From assembly GCA_016297495.1 (NCBI GenBank), contig JAEDGN010000030.1, positions 1 through 30,434 of the forward strand: a DNA stretch of 30,434 bases, written 5' to 3'. Shown here one piece after another: positions 14,832-23,256 of the stretch. The notes below the pieces were generated by a model. It saw nothing but the letters and a program-made list of their open reading frames with translations, did no database searches and was not told the origin of the DNA. The translations under genes were made by a program, and so were the position numbers. Within the stretch, counting starts at the first letter, position 1. Every line of letters starts with the position of its first letter. The DNA is from Coprococcus sp. (GTDB taxonomy: Bacteria; Bacillota; Clostridia; Lachnospirales; Lachnospiraceae).

Positions 14832-15709
14832 TATAACTGTTCCTCCTTCTTATTCATGAATCTCATCTGGGCAACGGATATAGCCACAATGACCACAAAG
14901 AATACAAAGGCATTCGCACTCTGGAAACCAAACTGACCGCCGCTCATACCGTTCTGATAGATCAGATAGGAAATAGATTCCGTACTCTGGGAAGGACCGC
15001 CCTTGGTCAATGCCATGATCTGGTCGAATACCATCAGGAAGTTCTTCATTGAAAGCACCATATTAATGGTGAAGAAAGGTATAATGAGCGGGAAGGTCAG
15101 TTTCCAGAAGCGCTGCCAGCCCGTTGCACCGTCAATGGCTCCGGCTTCATAAACATCCTCCGGAACTGTCTGCAGACCGGATATAAAGATGATCGTATTG
15201 GTCGCTATGGCCTGCCATGCGCCAACGATAACGATGGCAATCCACGCTGTACCTGTACCAGCCAGCATACTGGAACTTAAGAATCCAATACCCAGCTTCT
15301 GCCCTACTGCCGGCAGGATATAGGTAAAGAAGAATCCGAAAATATAACCGACAACAAGACTTCCAAGAACATTTGGAATGAAATAGATGCCTCGCAGAAT
15401 ACTCTTGCCTTTAATCCTGCTGTTCAGGCCAAGGGCCAGAATCAGACTGATCACATTGGACAAAATCGTACAGGCCAATGCATATTTAACCGTAAACAGA
15501 TAGGATTTGCCAACTCTGGCATCTGTAAACAGATCGATGTAGTTTCTCAGTCCTACCCAATCATACTCGCCATAACCTCTGAAATTGGTAAAGCTGTAAA
15601 TAAAGCCTCGAATCAGCGGCAGCGTATTGAACAGGAAGAACAGCGCAACCATCGGGATCGTAATCAATAAGAACGTCCGCTTCTTATCATTCACTTTTTT
15701 CTCTTTCAT
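14831..15709 (-). CDS. CUT1 sugar ABC transporter permease (MalF/MsmF type)
   Basis: This is the partner permease of the importer, 292 residues with six predicted helices starting at TFLLITIPMVALFFLFNTL. It carries an EAA loop, YEAGAIDGATGWQRFWKLTF, and the conserved LTKGGP segment near the end. ATG at 15707-15709 is chosen because AGGAGGGAG precedes it; the longer open frame up to 15805 lacks such a site and overlaps the lipoprotein gene. It starts 13 bases after the binding-protein stop and its end overlaps the next permease start. Confidence 0.95.
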   Translation of the reverse strand: MKEKKVNDKKRTFLLITIPMVALFFLFNTLPLIRGFIYSFTNFRGYGEYDWVGLRNYIDLFTDARVGKSYLFTVKYALACTILSNVISLILALGLNSRIKGKSILRGIYFIPNVLGSLVVGYIFGFFFTYILPAVGQKLGIGFLSSSMLAGTGTAWIAIVIVGAWQAIATNTIIFISGLQTVPEDVYEAGAIDGATGWQRFWKLTFPLIIPFFTINMVLSMKNFLMVFDQIMALTKGGPSQSTESISYLIYQNGMSGGQFGFQSANAFVFFVVIVAISVAQMRFMNKKEEQL

Positions 15710-15722
15710 ATCCGTCTCCCTC

Positions 15723-17024
15723 CTATTCTGCATCCGGATGTTCATCCATATATTTCTGTACCTTGGTAATAACATCACGATTATAACGCTTCCAGTCCGT
15801 ATCAAATTTGTTCAGGAACGTATCAAGCGCATTCTCGCTGTCATCCAGCAGATAGGTCTGGATCATGGCATCCACAGACATCTCACTCGGATAATAATGA
15901 TCCTGGTAATCTGCAGATCTGCCTTCAATGATGTAATCCTTCATACCTGTCAGGATAGCAGGCAGTTCAAAATCACCCTTCTTACATGGAACGGCACCCT
16001 GATCATCCAGATACATCTGAATATTTTCATCCTCATAGAGGAAATCCAGTACTTCATAAACAGCTTCCTTTTTATCACTGTTCTTCATCACCATAAATTC
16101 CAGGTCATTACCGGAATTCAGAAGATTTTCCTCCGGGTTATTGCTGGCAGGGAATACAAAGGAATCAATATTCATATCCGGATTGACAGATTTGATCTGC
16201 GGAACTGCATAGCTGCCGATGGTGTACATGGCTGACTGGCCTCTTGCAAATGCAGTGCATGCATCATTATAGCTGTAGGCCACAGGATTCGGCTCCGCAT
16301 AATCAAGCAATACCTTAACCTTCTCTGCAACTTCACGGTATTCCTCGGCAAATGTCGTATCGCCTCTATTCACCTGGCTGCATACATCAGCCGGAGCCAG
16401 ATCAACGGCAATGGCATTCCATGGTGCCAGACAAGTCCATGTATCCTTATAGCCCAGATACAGCGGCTGAATGCCTGCTGCCTGGATCTCCTCACAAAGC
16501 ACAATGAATTCATCCCATGTCGTCGGAATGGTCCATCCATGTTCATCAAATATATCCTTATTGTACAGAATACCAGCTGCATTGGCCATATAAGGCACTG
16601 CATAGACCCCTTCCTTTGGAACAAATTCCAGATTCTTGTTAATATCCAAATACGATTCCTTGATATCTGCAAGACCCTCATAATCAGAAATATCCATAAA
16701 AAGATCAGCATCAAGAAAGTTAGAGAAGTTAATATCACCGCCGATACCGATAATATCCGGATAATCCTCACGGATAAATTTTGTTTTTAAAATTGTCATC
16801 GCATCATTTGGCGAATCAATTTTCAGCAGGATATCATCGTGAGTGGCATTGAATTTTTCTTCAAGGGCATCGAATATCGCCACAGCTTCAGGTTTATACT
16901 GAATCATCTCAACAACGATTTTTCCCGAAGCATCCGTGCCGGATTTGCCGCAGCCTGACAGAGCCCCTGCCAGTGTCATGCATAAACATAACAGACTGAC
17001 TGCTGCCTTTACCTTTTTCTTCAT
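15723..17024 (-). CDS. Sugar-binding lipoprotein of the alpha-galactoside importer
   Basis: This is an extracellular solute-binding protein (family 1) that captures an oligosaccharide and passes it to the two permeases. The 433-residue precursor has a Lys-rich start, a hydrophobic core (AAVSLLCLCMTLAGALSG) and lipobox LSGC, so the mature protein is anchored by a lipidated cysteine near residue 25. Family features include EKFNATHDDILLKI, YAVPYMANAAGILYNKDIF, and IPTTWDEF. ATG at 17022-17024 follows AAAGGAGG; the open frame extends further upstream to 17093 without a binding site. Together with GH36 downstream of the same promoter, a raffinose- or melibiose-type ligand is the best guess. Confidence 0.95.
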   Translation of the reverse strand: MKKKVKAAVSLLCLCMTLAGALSGCGKSGTDASGKIVVEMIQYKPEAVAIFDALEEKFNATHDDILLKIDSPNDAMTILKTKFIREDYPDIIGIGGDINFSNFLDADLFMDISDYEGLADIKESYLDINKNLEFVPKEGVYAVPYMANAAGILYNKDIFDEHGWTIPTTWDEFIVLCEEIQAAGIQPLYLGYKDTWTCLAPWNAIAVDLAPADVCSQVNRGDTTFAEEYREVAEKVKVLLDYAEPNPVAYSYNDACTAFARGQSAMYTIGSYAVPQIKSVNPDMNIDSFVFPASNNPEENLLNSGNDLEFMVMKNSDKKEAVYEVLDFLYEDENIQMYLDDQGAVPCKKGDFELPAILTGMKDYIIEGRSADYQDHYYPSEMSVDAMIQTYLLDDSENALDTFLNKFDTDWKRYNRDVITKVQKYMDEHPDAE

Positions 17025-17113
17025 TATAAAATCCTCCTTTATATCATTATCTCCGTAAAAGGCATTGCATCCGTAAAGCCGGCATTCAGACACATACTTA
17101 CCCTTTATGAAGA

Positions 17114-19315
17114 TTATAATGAACGTTTATACAAATGATACTGCATAGCCTCATATTCTCCCGCACCGGTATTGATCGGAATTCCCGCTTTCATCAGTGC
17201 CCGTCCGGACCAGCAGTACCCCAATCCTTCAACCTCATAAAAAGCGTCTTCCTGAATTCCTTTTAACCGCAGATATCTTTGAACACTGTTGGCCTCTTTG
17301 TCAGTCAAAACAATATTAACCAGTGCTTCTTCTTTATCTTTGGATACAAAAGCCCATGCCGCAAAACCTTTCCGGCTGTATGGACTTTCCAGTCTGTAAT
17401 AATCACCATTAAAAATCAGATCATTATATTTCTTAAATGTCTGTGTCATTTCATTACATTCTGCCAGTTCCTCATCTGTCATTTTATTCGGATCCAGTTC
17501 ATAGCCAAAGGTACCATTCATGGCCACGATACCTCTGGTCTTAAGCGGAACTGTACGGCCTGTCTGATGATTCGGACATACAGATACATGGGCTCCCATA
17601 GAGGAGACCGGATAACCAAAGGAAGTACCATACTGAATCTTCAGACGGTTGATGGCATCTGTATTATCGCTGCACCAGATCTGCGGATGATAACAGAGCA
17701 TACCTGCATCAAAACGTCCGCCGCCGCCGCTGCAGCCTTCAAACAGTACATCCGGATGGGCATGGGTAATCTTATCCAGTATCGCATACAATCCGAGTAT
17801 ATATTTGTGCAGAATCGTTCCCATCTCATTGTTTTGAGCCTGTGCTGAAAAAACTTCACTGATACTGCGGTTCATATCCCACTTAATATAACTGATATTG
17901 GCTGAATTCAATGTTCTGTCCAGGAAATCGTAGATAAAATCCTGTACATCCTGTCGGGAAAGGTCCAGCACCAGCTGATATCTGCTCCTTGTTACAGGAC
18001 GTCCCGGAATCTTCAGACACCATTCCGGATGCAGTTCATACAGACGACTGTCCTCTGAAATCATCTCCGGTTCAACCCAAAGTCCCATTTCAAGCCCCAG
18101 AGCATTGACCTCTTTTGTCAGTCCATCCAGACCATATGGGAGCTTTTCATAATTAACATTCCAGTCACCCAGAGCCGCCGTATCATCATGACGTTCTCCA
18201 AACCATCCATCATCCAGAACAAACAGATCAACCCCCAGGGCGACTGCCTTTTTTGCCATGGCCACAAGAGAATCATGGGTAAAATCAAAATAAGAAGCCT
18301 CCCAGCTGTTCAGAAGAACCGGTCGTTTCTCTTTCATAAACCGACTGTCGCATAATCCGGTTCTGAATGCATCATGATAAATATGGGACAAACCTGTCAA
18401 ACCTTCCGAGGAATAGGCCATGATCACCTCCGGTGCCTGGAAACTTTCTCCCGGTGCCATCGGCCATGTAAAACGGTCAGGATGAATACCCATAACCAAT
18501 CTGGCCTGTTCAACCTGATCCTTCTCAACTGTACATACAAAATTGCCGCTGTATACAAAAGAAAAGCCAAAACATCCGCCCCTGTCTTCGTCCGTTCCAC
18601 TTTCTGCCAGTATGACAAATGGATTATGCTGATGACTGGATGCACCTCTCATACTGCCTAGAGACAGCTGTCCAAAGGCCAGTTTATCTCTGTGCATTTC
18701 TCTTTCCATGGCATGCCGTCCATCAAAATGGATCAGATCAAAATCTGACTCCGGATAATCCATCGTCACAGACATGATCTTTCGGAGCAGGATCTGATCC
18801 TGTCCACCGTTCTCAACAAGCACTGTACGCGTTATAATATCTGCTTCTTCAAATACACCGTAACACAGAATGACACGCAGACCTGTCACATCATCCTTCA
18901 AAGTGATTTCCAGAGTTGCCGCATGATCTCCCTCAGCTGCTCTCAGCCCCGGCAATCCTTTCATGGTGTATTTCCCATCATAGATGCGATGACTTTCATA
19001 ACGCCCGTCAAACGCATTGCTGCCGTCGTGATTCTGAACATCTATACTGCTGACTCTGTAATCGCCCAGACCTGCACCGGTGAATTCCTGAGGCAATGTA
19101 TCAAGAGAAAAAGCACGATCATTGCCTGCCTGGTTCGGATTACCCGAAAAGCCACGATCATGACCAACGATCACCTCACTGATATCTGCATCTTCGATCC
19201 TGTCTCCATAATAAACGTGCAGCAAATATCCAAGATGCGATATTTTGATCTGATAAGTTGTCTTTTTCGTACGCAGCGAAAATACTTTCTGTTCTTCTGA
19301 AAAAATAATGGCCAT
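17114..19315 (-). CDS. Alpha-galactosidase, GH36
   Basis: This is a cytoplasmic retaining alpha-galactosidase releasing galactose from raffinose, melibiose and related sugars. The 733 residues match the bacterial GH36 length of about 730: an N-terminal beta-supersandwich, a TIM barrel from about residue 330, and a C-terminal beta domain. The nucleophile is Asp480 in YIKWDMNR and the acid/base is Asp550 in WCSDNTDAI. Other substrate-site motifs are VLDDGWFG, GLWVEPEM and EGCSGGGGRFD. No signal peptide is present, so substrate is imported first. ATG at 19313-19315 follows AAAGGAG. It is the first gene of the operon, behind the promoter at 19453-19481, and divergent from an AraC regulator. Confidence 0.97.
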   Translation of the reverse strand: MAIIFSEEQKVFSLRTKKTTYQIKISHLGYLLHVYYGDRIEDADISEVIVGHDRGFSGNPNQAGNDRAFSLDTLPQEFTGAGLGDYRVSSIDVQNHDGSNAFDGRYESHRIYDGKYTMKGLPGLRAAEGDHAATLEITLKDDVTGLRVILCYGVFEEADIITRTVLVENGGQDQILLRKIMSVTMDYPESDFDLIHFDGRHAMEREMHRDKLAFGQLSLGSMRGASSHQHNPFVILAESGTDEDRGGCFGFSFVYSGNFVCTVEKDQVEQARLVMGIHPDRFTWPMAPGESFQAPEVIMAYSSEGLTGLSHIYHDAFRTGLCDSRFMKEKRPVLLNSWEASYFDFTHDSLVAMAKKAVALGVDLFVLDDGWFGERHDDTAALGDWNVNYEKLPYGLDGLTKEVNALGLEMGLWVEPEMISEDSRLYELHPEWCLKIPGRPVTRSRYQLVLDLSRQDVQDFIYDFLDRTLNSANISYIKWDMNRSISEVFSAQAQNNEMGTILHKYILGLYAILDKITHAHPDVLFEGCSGGGGRFDAGMLCYHPQIWCSDNTDAINRLKIQYGTSFGYPVSSMGAHVSVCPNHQTGRTVPLKTRGIVAMNGTFGYELDPNKMTDEELAECNEMTQTFKKYNDLIFNGDYYRLESPYSRKGFAAWAFVSKDKEEALVNIVLTDKEANSVQRYLRLKGIQEDAFYEVEGLGYCWSGRALMKAGIPINTGAGEYEAMQYHLYKRSL

Positions 19316-19452
19316 TTTTTATACTCCTTTTATTATCATTGTCTTGCGACAAACTATTTTCCTGATTATTGATTGTGTATATTGTTCTGCAGCACCAAAT
19401 ATTCTTATTGATTCTTTATATTTTTTATCCTTTACTTTCTCTTTTCATAGTC

Positions 19453-19481
19453 ATTATAGACATCCACTCTATGGAAGTAAA
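19453..19481 (-). promoter_or_regulatory. Alpha-galactosidase operon promoter (TTTACT-17-TATAAT)
   Basis: On the minus strand TTTACT (19476-19481) and TATAAT (19453-19458) are 17 bases apart. The leader would be about 130 bases long and contains a small palindrome, TTGTC-TTGC-GACAA (19339-19352), of unknown role. The weak -35 box fits a promoter needing an activator such as the divergent AraC protein. Confidence 0.7.
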
Positions 19482-19500
19482 TAGCACAAAATTAGAGATA

Positions 19501-19559
19501 ATATATCATAATTCCACCTCAGAGGTATTTTTGATATATTCGGTGTAAAAATGATATAT
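19501..19559. promoter_or_regulatory. Candidate AraC-type operator with three half-sites
   Basis: TGATATAT occurs at 19532-19539 and 19552-19559, exactly 20 bp apart. Both copies are preceded at the same distance by GTA, giving GTA-4N-TGATATAT. A third copy, inverted, lies at 19501-19508, about 20 bp upstream of the alpha-galactosidase -35 box. AraC-family dimers usually bind direct half-sites about 21 bp apart. The pair also overlaps the regulator's own likely promoter, so autoregulation is plausible. Confidence 0.6.
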
Positions 19560-19560
19560 A
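19531..19560 (+). promoter_or_regulatory. Possible araC-type regulator promoter
   Basis: TTGATA (19531-19536) and TATATA (19555-19560) are 18 bases apart and precede the regulator ATG at 19585. The two boxes coincide with the two TGATATAT repeats. The match could therefore be the operator read as a promoter, and confidence is limited. Confidence 0.45.
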
Positions 19561-19584
19561 ACTATAGATTTTTTACGGGAGTTC

Positions 19585-20538
19585 ATGTACAATATTGACA
19601 TAAAGAAACCACGTGAAATAAAGAATCGTCAAAAGTTTTTCAAAGGAGATGATCATATCGAACATGAATTAATTTTTAAACTGTTTCCTAATGAACATTA
19701 TATGGATCTCACTCTTTTTCAGTTCGGCATGGAACAATGCGTTCCCCATCACTCCTTTGGTCCGGCCACCAGGAATCACTACCTTTTCCACTACATCATC
19801 TCCGGAAAGGGCAATCTGGATGCCAACGACAAAAACGGCAATTCCCATAGCTATCAGCTTTCTGCGGGGTCAGGCTTTCTTATCTGTCCTGACCAGATCA
19901 CGACCTATACTGCGGACAGTCATCATCCATGGCAATACTGCTGGCTTGAATTCGATGGACTTAAATGTCATGATGCCCTTGCCGCCATCGGTCTTGACTG
20001 CAATAATCCAGTCTGGCATGCCGTAAACCGTGAGCTTGGTGAAGAGCTGAAACAGGAGATGCTGACAATCATTCGGAGTGAAAACGTCTCCTCCTACTAT
20101 CTGATCTCCCACCTTTATCTCTTTCTGGATCTGCTGATACGGGCTTCTGCCAGTCACAGACCGCATGTTGAAGGTAAGATCAAAGAACTCTATATCCGGG
20201 AGGCCACTGCTTTTGTTCAGCAGTATTATCAGGAGGCCGGTATCACCATCAAAGATATGGCCGATTTCTGCAATCTGAATCAGAATTATCTGACCAGAAT
20301 CTTCAAAGAGCTTCTGAACCAGACACCGCAGCAATTTCTCATCTATTACCGAATGAACAAGGCCATGGAGCTCTTAAGATATACAACCCTTTCTGTCAAT
20401 GAAATTTCCATCCAGGTCGGTTATCTGAACCAGCTGAATTTTTCCCGGGCCTTCAAAAAAGTCGTTGGCTGCTCTCCTCAGAACTGGCGCAAGGAAAACA
20501 GACTGCTGGACAACGTGGAACATACTAACAAAAAATAG
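19585..20538 (+). CDS. AraC-family transcriptional regulator
   Basis: This 317-residue DNA-binding protein probably controls the divergent alpha-galactoside operon. Residues about 30-170 form an AraC-type cupin sugar-sensing domain (HYLFHYIISGKGNLD, SAGSGFLICPDQITTY). Residues about 205-305 hold two helix-turn-helix units: ITIKDMADFCNLNQNYLTRI followed by FKELLNQTPQQFLIYYRM, then SVNEISIQVGYLNQLNFSRA and the signature FKKVVGCSPQNWRK. The start ATG has GGAG only three bases before it, an unusually short spacing, but no other in-frame start with a better site is visible. The arrangement resembles RafR/MsmR regulators beside alpha-galactosidase genes in Firmicutes. Confidence 0.93.
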   Translation: MYNIDIKKPREIKNRQKFFKGDDHIEHELIFKLFPNEHYMDLTLFQFGMEQCVPHHSFGPATRNHYLFHYIISGKGNLDANDKNGNSHSYQLSAGSGFLICPDQITTYTADSHHPWQYCWLEFDGLKCHDALAAIGLDCNNPVWHAVNRELGEELKQEMLTIIRSENVSSYYLISHLYLFLDLLIRASASHRPHVEGKIKELYIREATAFVQQYYQEAGITIKDMADFCNLNQNYLTRIFKELLNQTPQQFLIYYRMNKAMELLRYTTLSVNEISIQVGYLNQLNFSRAFKKVVGCSPQNWRKENRLLDNVEHTNKK

Positions 20539-20547
20539 AAGTTCTTA

Positions 20548-20576
20548 TTTACTTTTGTATACAAATGTTTTATAAT
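20548..20576 (+). promoter_or_regulatory. Thiamine salvage operon promoter (TTTACT-17-TATAAT)
   Basis: TTTACT (20548-20553) and a perfect TATAAT (20571-20576) are 17 bases apart. Transcription would start near 20583, directly ahead of the riboswitch aptamer. Confidence 0.8.
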
Positions 20577-20585
20577 AAAGTCAAA

Positions 20586-20668
20586 TTTGCTAGGGGTGCT
20601 TTTTGCTGAGAGGCCGCATGGCCGACCCTTTGAACTTGATGTGGATAATCCCAACGCAGGAAAGCAAA
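20586..20668 (+). promoter_or_regulatory. TPP riboswitch (THI element)
   Basis: The aptamer binds thiamine pyrophosphate. P1 is formed by TTTGC (20586-20590) and GCAAA (20664-20668). The conserved core is present in order: GGGGTGC, CTGAGAGG, the small P3 hairpin GGCC-GCAT-GGCC, GACCCTTTGAACTTGAT, GATAAT and CGCAGGAAAGC. High thiamine should favour the terminator at 20723-20750 and switch off the salvage genes. Confidence 0.97.
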
Positions 20669-20722
20669 GACAATTGAACCCGTCCGTAACAGGCAACGGA
20701 TTTATTTTGATTCGAACCTTTC

Positions 20723-20750
20723 AGCTGCAGGATTGTACTGCAGCTTTTTT
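20723..20750 (+). terminator. Riboswitch expression-platform terminator
   Basis: AGCTGCAG (20723-20730) and CTGCAGCT (20738-20745) form a perfect 8-bp stem on a seven-base loop followed by six Ts. It sits 36 bases before the tenA start. A small TCCGT/ACGGA hairpin lies between aptamer and terminator and may take part in switching. Confidence 0.9.
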
Positions 20751-20785
20751 GTTGGCCCGCCATATTTCACAAACGGAGGAATGAT

Positions 20786-21445
20786 ATGAAACTGACTGAT
20801 CTGCTTTATGAAGACGTCAAACCGATCTGGGATGGCTATCTTGAACATCCTTTTGTCAAAGGCATCGGTGACGGAACCCTGTCCTTGGAACGTTTTCGTT
20901 TTTTTATGCTTCAGGACTATCTCTACCTTTATGATTATGCCAAAGTCTTTGCCATTGGCGTGGTAAAGTCGAAAGATCCCGAACTGATGCGCCATTTTTC
21001 CCAGCTGGTCTACGACACATTGAATGGTGAAATGGAGATCCACCGCAAATACATGGCAAGACTCGGCATCACGGAGGAAGAAGTTGCCTCGGTAAAGCCT
21101 TCTCTTGTCAACACATCCTATACCCATTATATGCTGGAAATCGGCCATACCGAAGGTATTCTGGAACTGCTCGTTTCCATTCTCTCCTGTTCCTGGAGCT
21201 ACCAGCAGATTGGAGCCACGCTGAACCGTATTCCGGGAGCAAGTGAGCATCCTTTTTATGGTGAATGGGTCCGGGGTTATACTTCCGAAGCTTATGTATC
21301 TGACAATCAGACCATTATCGATCTGGTAAACAGAATGGGAAACAATTGCTCAGAAGAAGAAATCAGTCATCTGAAGGACATCTTCAGGAACTGCAGCCGA
21401 TACGAAGCATTATTCTGGGATATGTCCTACAACATGGATATGTAA
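20786..21445 (+). CDS. tenA: Thiaminase II / aminopyrimidine aminohydrolase
   Basis: TenA hydrolyses 4-amino-5-aminomethyl-2-methylpyrimidine to hydroxymethylpyrimidine during salvage of degraded thiamine. The 219-residue all-helical protein keeps the active site: Asp44 (MLQDYLYLYDYAK, with Tyr47), Cys135 in LSCSWSY, Tyr165 and Glu207 in YEALFWDM. Asp44, Tyr47 and Cys135 fall at the numbering of the Bacillus subtilis enzyme. ATG at 20786 follows CGGAGGAAT. The gene is the first of the riboswitch-controlled operon, and the ATPase gene starts 23 bases after its stop. Confidence 0.97.
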   Translation: MKLTDLLYEDVKPIWDGYLEHPFVKGIGDGTLSLERFRFFMLQDYLYLYDYAKVFAIGVVKSKDPELMRHFSQLVYDTLNGEMEIHRKYMARLGITEEEVASVKPSLVNTSYTHYMLEIGHTEGILELLVSILSCSWSYQQIGATLNRIPGASEHPFYGEWVRGYTSEAYVSDNQTIIDLVNRMGNNCSEEEISHLKDIFRNCSRYEALFWDMSYNMDM

Positions 21446-21468
21446 CTATACACGGAGGTAAAAGCAAT

Positions 21469-22221
21469 ATGCTTGAATTCCAGCACGTCTCCTTTCAATA
21501 TGAGAGTGAAGACTTCAATATTATCAACGATTTATCATTCCGTGTCGAAAAAGGAGAATTCATCTCCATTATCGGCATCAGCGGCTGTGGTAAAAGTACA
21601 ATTTTCAAATTGACCAACGGTCTGCTGAAACGGAAAAGCGGTGCCATTCTTTTGGACGGACAGGATGTCTCCTCGCTGAAGAATGCCTCCGGCTATATGC
21701 CCCAGAAGGATCTGCTCTTTCCATGGCGTACCATTGAGAAAAACCTGTGCCTGCCCATGGAAATTGCCAGAGTACCCGCTGAGACGCAAAAGCAGCGGGT
21801 TACAGAGATTCTGAAAGAAGTGGGATTATCCGATTATGCCGCCAAATATCCAAAGGATCTGTCCGGCGGTATGCGCCAGCGTATTTCCTTTGCAAGAACA
21901 CTGCTGACGGATGCGGATCTGCTCATGCTGGACGAACCTTTCAGCGCCCTGGACGCTCTGACCCGTATCAACATGCAGGAATGGCTGCTGAAGCAGTGGA
22001 TGCATTTTAATAAAACAATTATGTTCATCACCCATGACGTAGAAGAAGCCATCTTCATGTCCAAGAAGATATATCTGGTAAAACAGACGCCGATCCACGA
22101 ACTGGAGATCATCGATGTTCCGATGGATTATCCGAGAAGCCGCGATTTCATGACCCGTCCTGAAATTGTTGAGCTGAAGGAATATATGATCGAGCAATTA
22201 CGAAAGCAGGTGATCATATGA
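21469..22221 (+). CDS. thiZ: ABC transporter ATPase for thiamine pyrimidine (ThiZ-like)
   Basis: This 250-residue ATP-binding subunit belongs to the nitrate/sulfonate/taurine-type importer family that includes ThiXYZ. Walker A is GISGCGKST, the Q-loop lies in YMPQKDLLFPW, the signature is LSGGMRQR and Walker B is DLLMLDEPFSALD, followed by the switch histidine in FITHDVEEA. ATG at 21469-21471 follows ACGGAGGT. Its last codons overlap the permease start by four bases (ATGA), so the two are translationally coupled. The thiamine role comes from the riboswitch and from TenA and ThiY-like neighbours. Confidence 0.92.
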   Translation: MLEFQHVSFQYESEDFNIINDLSFRVEKGEFISIIGISGCGKSTIFKLTNGLLKRKSGAILLDGQDVSSLKNASGYMPQKDLLFPWRTIEKNLCLPMEIARVPAETQKQRVTEILKEVGLSDYAAKYPKDLSGGMRQRISFARTLLTDADLLMLDEPFSALDALTRINMQEWLLKQWMHFNKTIMFITHDVEEAIFMSKKIYLVKQTPIHELEIIDVPMDYPRSRDFMTRPEIVELKEYMIEQLRKQVII

Positions 22222-22961
22222 GAAAATATCTGCCGCCGCTGATTCTTTTCGGCCTGCTGCTCATCGGATGGCAGGCGCTGGCCATGGGTATTGATGCCAC
22301 TTACATACTGCCTTCACCTGTTCAGGTACTGAAGAGACTGTGGGAGCTGCGGGAACCGTTGGTGATGGTTCATCTGCCGGCCACCATGTCTGTTACATTT
22401 ATAGGTCTGGCCATCTCCATCGTTCTGGGTCTGGCCCTTGCCATTGCCATGGATGCCAGTGAAACGGTGCGCCGTACTTTATACCCGCTGGTCATCACCT
22501 CCCAGACCATACCAACAACCGCCATTGCACCTCTTTTTGTTCTGTGGTTCGGGTACTCCATCTGGAGCAAAGTACTGGTCACCATCCTGATGACCTTCTT
22601 CCCGATCACCATCACCGTTTATGATGGTTTTCAGTCCACCAAGAGAGAGATGGAAGAGCTGATGCTGAGCTTTAATGCCAGCAAAATGGATATCTTCCTG
22701 AAGCTGAAGCTGCCAAACGCCCTGCCTTACTTCTTCTCCGCCATCAAAATGGCCATTCCGATCAGTATCATCGGCGCCGCCATCGGAGAATGGCTGGGAG
22801 CTCAGAGCGGCCTTGGATATTTCAGCAAACGAATGCTGACTCAGCTGGACGGTGCCGGGGTCTTCGCCCCTATCGTCCTGCTGTCAGCGGTTGCCATGAT
22901 CATCGTCGGGATCGTCAATATCATAGAAAGAATCGCCATTCCATGGCGCAAAGAACTGTAG
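22218..22961 (+). CDS. thiX: ABC transporter permease for thiamine pyrimidine (ThiX-like)
   Basis: This membrane subunit pairs with the ATPase that it overlaps. The 247 residues contain about six helices, starting with LPPLILFGLLLIGWQALAM. The EAA-type loop KREMEELMLSFNASKMDIFL precedes KLPNALPYFFSAIKM, and GAAIGEWLGAQSGLGY is conserved in SsuC/TauC/ThiX permeases. It uses the GTGATC site at the end of the ATPase gene. After its stop a 295-base interval, including an inverted-repeat element, precedes the M20 hydrolase gene. Confidence 0.92.
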   Translation: MRKYLPPLILFGLLLIGWQALAMGIDATYILPSPVQVLKRLWELREPLVMVHLPATMSVTFIGLAISIVLGLALAIAMDASETVRRTLYPLVITSQTIPTTAIAPLFVLWFGYSIWSKVLVTILMTFFPITITVYDGFQSTKREMEELMLSFNASKMDIFLKLKLPNALPYFFSAIKMAIPISIIGAAIGEWLGAQSGLGYFSKRMLTQLDGAGVFAPIVLLSAVAMIIVGIVNIIERIAIPWRKEL

Positions 22962-22994
22962 GGTGCTGATGCAAATGACACCGTGGTTTTCATG

Positions 22995-23183
22995 CTGGAA
23001 ACACATTTTATATTTCAACACAGACACGTTGATTTTTTGGTTTTGCTGCGCCGCCTGTTGCCAGCTGCTCCCGCAAACTCGCCCGCAAGCGGGCTCAGAC
23101 AATGCTCCGCAGCTGACGCTATGCTCACAAAACTGCAAAAATCTGCCTACTGTCTGTTTGTAAAATATAAAATGTGTTTTCAG
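22995..23183. repeat. 189-bp inverted-repeat element inside the thiamine operon
   Basis: The 21-base ends (22995-23015 and 23163-23183) are inverted copies with one mismatch; the shared core is GGAAACACATTTTAT. The pairing continues loosely inward through ACAGACA. The interior is more G/C-rich and contains the hairpin CCCGC-AA-GCGGG. No transposase is encoded, and the short open frames across it look like products of the symmetry. It could be a MITE-like insertion or a large RNA stem-loop acting between thiX and the hydrolase gene. No clear target-site duplication is visible. Confidence 0.6.
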
Positions 23184-23196
23184 TCCAAAAATAACT

Positions 23197-23222
23197 CTGC
23201 TGTAATTTGTATAGCAGCTTTT
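23197..23222 (+). terminator. Possible weak terminator before the M20 gene
   Basis: CTGCT (23197-23201) and AGCAG (23213-23217) form a five-base stem on an 11-base loop followed by CTTTT. It is short and may be chance. If real it would reduce expression of the last two genes of the operon. Confidence 0.3.
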
Positions 23223-23256
23223 ATAATATAAAATGAAGAAAGAAGGCTTGGATTTT

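Noticed and set aside
19339..19352. Catabolite-repression (cre) site upstream of the alpha-galactosidase gene
   Set aside because: The palindrome TTGTC-TTGC-GACAA does not fit the cre consensus well enough.
22983..23231. An 82-codon plus-strand open frame in the thiX-M20 spacer, and a minus-strand frame at 22884-23138
   Set aside because: They lie over the inverted-repeat element, resemble no family I know, lack ribosome binding sites and owe their end similarity to the repeat arms.
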